Shown in pieces: positions 53,901 to 64,000 of a DNA stretch of 64,000 bases. The stretch is from Metridium senile (Eukaryota > Cnidaria > Anthozoa > Actiniaria > Metridiidae), in NCBI GenBank assembly GCA_949775045.1, contig OX459098.1, positions 822,001-886,000 on the forward strand, read 5' to 3'. A program made the translations under genes and the position numbers. A model generated the notes under the pieces. It was given only the letters and a program-made list of their open reading frames with translations, searched no databases and was not told the DNA's origin. Every line of letters begins with the position of its first letter. Position 1 is the stretch's first letter.

Positions 53901-55166
53901 TGACATTGCAAATAAACAATCATACCTCAATGGTGTTTTGCCAGTGGTATAGGATCCTCCCTGAGAGGTGAAGGTTTTACTTTTATCATCTACTTTTGTT
54001 TCTACAAACAGTTAATGAGACAATGTTAGTATATGGAAATATATAGAAGACTGACTAACTGAATGAATGAATTGATGAAGGAAGAAATAAATGCATGGAT
54101 GGATGGATGGATGGAAGGATTGAAGATCAAATAGATGGGTGGATGACTGAATGAATGAATGGATAAGTGAGTGCCCGGAATAGATGGATAACTGAAGGAC
54201 ATTTTATGAATAAAGGGATTGAACAAGAAACAGCTGGATGTGTGGATGAATGAATGGTTGGGCAAATGAATGGATGGGTGAATGAATGAATGAGTAAACG
54301 GATTGATTGATGAATAAAGAATAAGTGAATAAATGAATGAATCAAATGGATGAAAAGAAGAAATGATGGATGGATGAATGATTGATTGATATATATGGGA
54401 ATGACTTGATGAATGAATGAACAAACAAACAAATGAGTAAATGAATAACAAAATGAAAAACTAAATGAATGATGTATTTAATGAATGAGATATATAAACC
54501 AAGCTAAATCACTTCCATACCTTCTTCCTTCCCTGTTGTTTGTAGACTGTCAGGAGTAGAAACCTGTGGAGTATCAGGACTGAGAAAATGTTTTTTTTTC
54601 ACAAAGTTCAAAGGCCTTGATTTTGAATATGTCACCAACATATTTTTCCTTGGCCCAAACAAACTGTTGGATGCATTTGTAGAACTGCTTAACAAAGACG
54701 TTCTATTAGATGTTCTGCTGGTTGATAGCTTAGTGAGGTTGGGCAAAAAAGCCTTCTTTGTTCGCGTTTTCATGGTTCCCTGCAACAAAAACATTTCAAC
54801 TAATTTCATCAACTTTTCAAACGTTTGAAAAACCAACTTTTCTGTGTGAAATACTAACCTTTTAGACTAAAAACTTAGGGAAAAACTTCACAATACTATG
54901 AATTTGGATTCATTCTCTCTTTCTAGTTCAGAAACAAAGTTTTAAAACCCTTTTAGAACAAGTTTTAGCAAAAAAATCAAAACTCACACACACTCAACCA
55001 CATCCGCCATATTTGTTTTCATTTTTGAACTTTCCGAAATCCCGCGCCAGGCAACTCGATGACTTTCCGAATCTCCGAGAATTGAACGACTTTCCTTTCT
55101 GTTGTCCAATTGGTCGAAAATGTTTTGCCGAGCAAAAAGCAAGCACTCCCGATCTTCCGAGCACAT
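47883..55166 (-). CDS. uncharacterised 14-exon, mostly disordered protein with duplicated exons
   Basis: Exons from 5' to 3': 54990-55166, 54521-54779, 53926-54001, 53323-53480, 52658-52706, 51602-52263, 50938-51098, 50391-50462, 49870-49941, 49471-49575, 48896-48994, 48742-48828, 48587-48673 and 47883-48098; 2280 nt, 759 aa if the first ATG (55166) is used. The exon 1 donor is ambiguous (GTGTGAGT, only GTGTGA keeps phase), so translation might start at MKTRTKKAFLPNL in exon 2. The protein is Ser/Thr/Lys/Pro-rich with many SP/TP sites and no folded domain I recognise until the last exon (RKLQYIDMPF, HCFLLDFPCTVNKKPCKIW), which looks conserved. Two 72-nt exons both encode PGISPI.KDN.MP...EE/GIKE, and three exons of 87-99 nt encode TSLPLQASMCIEDDSDD..NIT.EILPNIK. 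It could be a cell-cycle or chromosome protein; this is a guess from composition. Confidence 0.7.
48160..48350. repeat. (GGT/GAT)n microsatellite
   Basis: GGTGGTGGTAATGATG tract in the last intron of the minus-strand gene. Confidence 0.9.
48395..48510. mobile_element. family G hairpin MITE
   Basis: TGCTATTGTTCTTGACTGGC mirrors GCCAGTCAAGAACAATAGTT; AAATATGGTGACC and CAAATTGGTGA extend the match. The loop is about 50 bp. Confidence 0.82.
49080..49455. repeat. (CAAT)n with ATTCTACCAATCAATC units
   Basis: Tetranucleotide-derived tract in an intron of the minus-strand gene. Confidence 0.88.
49625..49730. mobile_element. short MITE with CTGAGAAAACAGACGTT ends
   Basis: GCCTGAGAAAACAGACGTTC mirrors AACGTTTGTTTTCTCAGACT. 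A one-ended relative is at 30590-30625 (GCCTGAGAAAACAGACGTTA). Confidence 0.78.
50045..50175. mobile_element. short hairpin MITE
   Basis: ATTCTTTACAATTTGACTAC plus AGC mirrors GGCTGTAGTCAAATTGTCAA plus GAATAAA; roughly 120 bp. Confidence 0.75.
50500..50935. repeat. (ATC)n microsatellite
   Basis: CATCATCACC/CATTATCACC tract between two exons of the minus-strand gene, running to the donor of the 50938 exon. Confidence 0.88.
51175..51540. repeat. ~165 bp tandem repeat, 2.3 copies
   Basis: Units share TCCAAAACCAAGT, GTGTCTAAAGAAATATAAGC and CTATTTACTAAGCAAATTTT plus AGACCTCTGG. Confidence 0.88.
52280..52650. repeat. (ATC/ACC)n microsatellite with ~48 bp units
   Basis: ACCACCTGACAATCATCATT plus ATCACTACCACC is repeated. 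It fills an intron of the minus-strand gene. Confidence 0.88.
52855..53310. repeat. (GAAT/GGAT)n array
   Basis: GAATGAATGGATGG-type repeats with a roughly 87 bp duplicated block (AATAAATAGTTGTATGAATA plus GAGAAATGAATTTATATGGA). Confidence 0.9.
53555..53825 (-). mobile_element. tRNA-derived SINE
   Basis: Read on the minus strand, the head is tRNA-like (GAGTTCAGGTGGGTAGCGTT, CCTGGGTTCGATTCCTGGTT with a good B box, then CGGGCC). A body with CCCTGGAGGTTATATGGTTT plus TCCTCCCTCTGCAAAAACC follows, a tail type common in invertebrate SINEs, and then a family C unit. A remnant is at 10115-10260. Confidence 0.78.
54045..54500. repeat. (GAAT/GGAT)n array
   Basis: Degenerate tetranucleotide tract in an intron of the minus-strand gene; the long Ile/His/Ser frames are spurious. 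Confidence 0.9.
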
Positions 55167-55640
55167 TTTGACGCGCGCGCGTTCAACATCTCATTTTGGC
55201 GGGAAAGTTTGATGAAAAGTCGAAGTACAAAAAGGGACAAAAAACCTAAACTTTCTTCATTTTAAAGCACAAATATTTCATTTAAATGGTTGCTTCTTTA
55301 TGTTCAGAACTTTTTGATCATTACGGTAATAACCAGACTAGATAGAAAGTGAGTTTTCAAGTAATTTTATTGTACACTGCTACGAAAAACTTCAAGTTCA
55401 AAGGCAATAAGGTAAATTTTATTTTCCTTCTAGTTTCAAACCACTATACCACTTTAAAATTTCACAGAAGCTATATAAAACATAGAAAAACATTGATAAA
55501 ATTGTTTCATTTAAGTCTTATATAGCTTATTCAATTAACGTTGTCGTTGAAAACGTCTAAAGCGAGTGAGAGTTTTACTAGCGAGCATTTTATTTCGGAT
55601 GGTTTTGAACGACAACGATAAATGTATAAGCTGTGTAATA
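55167..55640. other. spacer between divergent genes
   Basis: Holds the promoter of the minus-strand gene (CG-rich GACGCGCGCGCG just upstream of its ATG) and one copy of ATTCAATTAACGTTGTCGTT (55529-55548, shared with 26285-26645), which is mirrored by AACGACAACGATAA at 55609-55622. Confidence 0.5.
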
Positions 55641-55644
55641 TAAT

Positions 55645-55982
55645 TAACAGTAAAATTTGATTTTTATTTTCACTGTTGTTATCATATCATCATTTTTTAA
55701 TTCTTCATTATCATCTCCATCACTTACCTTCATTTCTATTATCACACAACCTTATTTTTATTTATTACCATTATTATCATCATTAGTATTATCATTATCA
55801 CCAAAACCATCATCATCATTTACATCACCATCAGTCATAACCATTTAATCTTATATTACCGTAATTATCATCACTATCATCACCATTATAATCATCATCA
55901 TCATATTATCGTCGCATGATCATATTTACCATTATCATCATCACCACTACCAACACCACCATCATCATCTTTACCATCACCA
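55645..55982. repeat. (ATC/ATT)n microsatellite
   Basis: Degenerate CATCAT/TTATCA tract upstream of the small plus-strand gene. Confidence 0.85.
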
Positions 55983-56175
55983 TGACAGGGGCGGATCCAC
56001 GATTTTCAAGGGGGGGTGGGGGGATTTTGGTTTCGGATATATAAAAACCCCAATAATACAAACAAAAAATAACTTCAACAAAAAAAAGTGAGATATAACT
56101 GCTTAGAAAAGGGGGGGGGGGGGGGGGGGGGGGGGAAGTCTCCCAATTCCCCTCCCCTGGATCCGCTCCTGATTA
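55983..56175. mobile_element. family D MITE (CAGGGGCGGATCC)
   Basis: Ends CAGGGGCGGATCCACGATTT and CCCCTGGATCCGCTCCTG, with a long internal G-run (56110-56135), inserted in the ATC microsatellite. Confidence 0.82.
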
Positions 56176-56248
56176 CCATCATCATTACCACCACCATCAT
56201 CATCATTAACCGTTATATATTGTCTTTCACAGTTGTTATTCGTCCAAG

Positions 56249-57426
56249 ATGAGCCTCTATTCTCCTTTCCTCTGTCCTCAACAAGTACCAGGCACTCCTT
56301 TCTTGGATGTCCCATCATCGTCATCAATCAGCTCACCGAATTGTAATGTCCCGGATATTGATGATCACAGCGGAACATTTCGTCTACTTTATGGAAGTAA
56401 GTTTTATGTCTGACTGAGGGGGGTGGTAGAGGGGCGTGGTTCGTCTCTCAAACACACGAACAAACAAATAAGCTTACAGACAGACAGACAGACAGACAGC
56501 CTGACAGACACAGACGGATAGACAGACAGACGGCAAGCAAACAGACAGACAGACGGCAAGCAAACAGACAGACAGACGGCAAGCAAACACACAGACATAA
56601 ACGCAAATAAGGCAGACAGGCAAACAGGCAGACAAACAAACATACAAATAGACAAAACTATAAACACACTAATAAATAAACAAACAAACAACCAACCAGC
56701 AAATTCATTCAAACAACCCAGTTTCCCATTGATCGCATTTATAACATTTCTGTGCAGGACGTACACCTAAATCAGCACCTAATACACCAGGGATGACTGT
56801 GCCATCATCAGCACATCAACCTAGAGACAGCCGTCCAACAAGAACCAATACAACCCCCACTATTAAAGACAAGAATAAGAACATTGAGACTCCAAAGAGA
56901 GGTAAAGTAAAACTTACACACGAGAAATAAGACAATGAGACAATGCAGAATTGCGTTTCGGTCTGCATGGGTCCTCTCTTCCGAGTCAGGCCTCGGAGGC
57001 ATTCACTAACGACACATTCACTAACGATTCGGTAAACTGCTGGTTTACAGCTGTCCGATAAGTCCTCCACATATTAATAAATGTAGATTTGTAAAGAAGC
57101 GCTATGACTTTTGTAATGGCACTATATATAAATGAGGCATATTATTATTAAAATTATTGTTATTATTAAGTTCTGCAAAGGTGCTCGGGATCATTACATG
57201 GGTTTTATCTCACAGAAACTAATCAACAGCCGACAACTTATTTTTATTTGAATTTTTATTTTCAGAGCAAATTGTGCCTAGCTGTTCGCCCCAAGTGACC
57301 ATCCTCAACCCAAAACGAAATAACCATGAAGATCATAATAATAAATTAACGGACAATGACGATGTAAAAGAACAACATCCCTCACAACAGATTAGTCTGT
57401 TTGCAGGGGAAGACATCTTTGCTTAA
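56249..57426 (+). CDS. small unrecognised disordered protein
   Basis: Three exons: 56249-56396, 56758-56901 and 57266-57426 (453 nt, 150 aa), phases consistent. An acceptor-like TCTTTCACAG at 56223-56232 suggests a non-coding first exon upstream. The protein starts MSLYSPFLCPQQVPGTPFLD, is Pro/Ser/Thr-rich (GRTPKSAPNTPG, TP and SP sites) and ends ISLFAGEDIFA. No domain or transmembrane segment is visible and I do not recognise a family. It is divergent to the 47883-55166 gene with a roughly 1.1 kb spacer. Real splice sites, consistent phases and non-repetitive codons argue for a true gene. Confidence 0.6.
56455..56712. repeat. (ACAG/ACAA)n microsatellite with 29 bp units
   Basis: ACAGACAGACGGCAAGCAAA units fill the first coding intron of the small plus-strand gene. 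Confidence 0.9.
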
Positions 57427-57464
57427 TGTAAAGTCAATACTAACAAATTACTATTTTTATAACA

Positions 57465-57682
57465 ATAGTCCCCTACAGTTCCCTGCGCCATCTTGAAAGG
57501 TAGCCGGGCCTTTGCATCGAACCGGGACGAACATTGAGTTTGCAATGACAGAGACCTTTTAACACCTGGCGGGACAATTATTCAGGCCTCAATCATTGTA
57601 AGCTCAACGTTCGTCTCATTTCAATTCAAAGGCCCGGTTACCTTTAAAGATGGCGCAGGGAACTGTGAAGGGGACTAGTTGT
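57465..57682. mobile_element. TIR MITE, AGTCCCCTACAGTTCCCTGC ends
   Basis: AGTCCCCTACAGTTCCCTGC plus GCCATCTTGAAAGG mirrors CCTTTAAAGATGGCGCAGGG plus AACTGTGAAGGGGACT. Inner GCCGGGCCTTTG mirrors CAAAGGCCCGG. Confidence 0.88.
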
Positions 57683-57692
57683 CAGAGAACGT

Positions 57693-57895
57693 CATTCTCG
57701 AAGCCTTCAAAGGATGTCGGTATTTCTTCTCTTGTTATCGATTTATTCATAGCATATATTTTGGTTGTACGCGATTGTGTTATATGACCATAACAAGTTG
57801 TTGCAGTAGTAGATGATGAAACACATATTTCTTTAAAAAACGTGTAATAAATCACAAAGTTAATATTACCGACATCCTTTGCAGGCTTCATAGTT
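57693..57895. mobile_element. hairpin MITE, GAAGCCTTCAAAGGATGTCG ends
   Basis: GAAGCCTTCAAAGGATGTCG plus GTATT mirrors ATTACCGACATCCTTTGCAG plus GCTTC. Confidence 0.85.
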
Positions 57896-58007
57896 TGGAC
57901 TATCTAGCTTCGACTGCGACAATGATTGTAGAAAAAGGTGTTTATCCGTGAAAAAAAAAAAAACTAGCTAACTATGTATTTGACAATACATTTTGTACAA
58001 ACTAGTT

Positions 58008-58143
58008 GATAGAGCGGTTCTCATTAACCCGTAAAACACTCTTTACTGCATCACCTTCTAATGCACCTCAATTCTTTTGTTGTTATATGACTATCACATT
58101 TTAACTAATACACTTTGTTTCACGGGTTAATGAAAATAGCTCT
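58008..58143. mobile_element. hairpin MITE, AGAGCGGTTCTCATTAACCC ends
   Basis: AGAGCGGTTCTCATTAACCC plus GTAAAACAC mirrors TTTCACGGGTTAATGAAAAT plus AGCTCT. Its outer AGAGCGGTT resembles family F. Confidence 0.75.
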
Positions 58144-58146
58144 AAT

Positions 58147-58381
58147 GGCCCGTTTACACTAGCAATTTTTTTGCACGACAAGAGCTTCGATTTCAATGGC
58201 GATTGTATCGCAGCTTTGTCGCCGCAATTTCGAATACGCTCGAATTTAGGAGACAGAAAGTCGCAGCAAATTGCACTAAATTTCGAGCATGTTCAAAGTA
58301 GCATTGACAAATCTGCGATAAAATCGCCATTGAAATCGCAGCTCTTGTCGCGCGACAAAATTGCTAGTGTAAACGGGCCTT
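58147..58381. mobile_element. MITE with GGCCCGTTTACACTAGCAAT ends
   Basis: GGCCCGTTTACACTAGCAAT plus TTT mirrors AAAATTGCTAGTGTAAACGG plus GCC; inner GACAAGAGCTTCGATTTCAA mirrors TTGAAATCGCAGCTCTTGTC. Confidence 0.92.
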
Positions 58382-58975
58382 AACACTGCACCAGAACAGC
58401 GTCAATGTTATAGTTAGTATTGGACTCTAAACGCATTGCTTTCTTTTGTTATAAACTAATTAACAGTCATCATTCTTTAGTTTTCTCATACTAAATACTA
58501 TCAGGCTCTAGACTGTAATTCAGTGTTTCACGGATTCAAGTTCTCCCCAGTTAGTTACCAAATTGTGTTACAGTTATATTAGATAAATCTATAGATCTAG
58601 AAAAAAGTGTCTATGTAATAAATATTGTTATAACATAAAGCATTGCAATAATTTATTATAAAGACAATATAACACTACAACGACCCAATGAAAGATAATA
58701 AATTATGAAGGTAAAACAATCTTAGCTGATGGTGATTATAATCGTCAGGGAGTTTGTAGATAGGACTGATCGCAGTTCAAACCATTCAAACATCAGACAC
58801 TAACAACAACAGTCTTTCTTAACACTACACACACCCAGACGATCACAATTCACCATCATCACTTACAACTAGGCTAAACCATTCGCTTTGATAAATTGCA
58901 ATAAATACTAAAATTACGAAGTGTGCATGCATGCATGTATGGACAAAAATCCCAAGAACAATTTGACATAGCAAG
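58382..58975. other. ANO10-like 3' flank
   Basis: AT-rich DNA; a family E-like repeat in inverse orientation (GTCTTTCTTAACACTACACA, CCCAGACGATCACAATTCAC) at 58750-58870. No coding frame. Confidence 0.5.
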
Positions 58976-63730
<4,755 letters not shown>

Positions 63731-63769
63731 CTGAACATAGAATGGAACTATGTAAGACTATGATAATAA

Positions 63770-63895
63770 TGATAGAGAAGACAATATTGATGATGATGAT
63801 GATGAGTATGATGATAGAAATGATGATGATGATGATGATGATAGTAATGCTGATAATGATAAAAAGAAAGATGACAAGGTGGTGATGGTGCTTAT
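63770..63895. repeat. (GAT)n microsatellite
   Basis: GATGATGATGAG-type tract just upstream (minus sense) of the 63552-63730 exon. Confidence 0.88.
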
Positions 63896-63898
63896 GAT

Positions 63899-64000
63899 TA
63901 GAGCGGTTTTCGTATGACTGTGAAACGGACGTGCAGAGCCGTGACTGCGTCACTGCCGTGGTTTCTATAAAAACGTTCGAATTTTCTGCCGCATCCGTGC
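63899..64000. mobile_element. family F MITE, left end only
   Basis: AGAGCGGTTTTCGTATGACT plus GTGAAACGGACG begins here and runs off the right edge. Compare AGAGCAGATTTTCGTATGAC at 42649 and AGAGTGATTTTCATTTGACT at 17455. Confidence 0.65.

Overview
This 64 kb window is animal nuclear DNA. Genes are split into many short exons with GT/AG splice sites. Introns and spacers are packed with microsatellites, minisatellites, tRNA-derived SINEs and dozens of short inverted-repeat transposons (MITEs). There are no operons, ribosome binding sites or CRISPR arrays. Gene content (L2HGDH, SelW, CDYL-like, ASB, SDE2, ANO10, MARVEL proteins), Sec use and AT-rich, repeat-rich DNA suggest a marine invertebrate. 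A cnidarian or another early-branching animal is my guess; the sequence alone does not settle it.

Layout: 299-3095 (-) first five exons of L-2-hydroxyglutarate dehydrogenase, running off the left edge. 4785-8496 (-) selenoprotein W with a candidate SECIS. 8961-15473 (+) a ten-exon six-kelch protein, head-to-head with SelW over a 464 bp spacer. 18590-23575 (-) a CDYL-like protein (AT-hooks, chromodomain, crotonase fold). 24757-27752 (+) an ankyrin/SOCS-box protein whose first exon supplies only the start Met. 28982-29840 a decayed coding region. 30976-39177 (+) three intronless MARVEL-like four-helix membrane genes plus a transposon-split fourth copy, interleaved with a large foldback transposon. 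39363-40852 a nested transposon pair. 42107-46509 (+) SDE2. 47883-55166 (-) a 14-exon, fast-evolving protein with two sets of duplicated exons. 56249-57426 (+) a small unrecognised protein. 58976-63730 (-) the C-terminal half of an anoctamin (ANO10-like), running off the right edge.

The most striking observation is the SelW gene. Once spliced, both positions of the family's CxxU redox motif read as in-frame TGA, giving a predicted U-G-G-U motif. The first TGA exists only after splicing, because it is split across an intron. All other residues align with the family, and a SECIS-like hairpin lies about 390 nt past the stop codon.

The genes are unrelated housekeeping and signalling loci, apart from the MARVEL cluster, which is a tandem family. 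Exon boundaries were worked out by hand from GT/AG sites, phase continuity and family resemblance; transcripts would be needed to confirm them.
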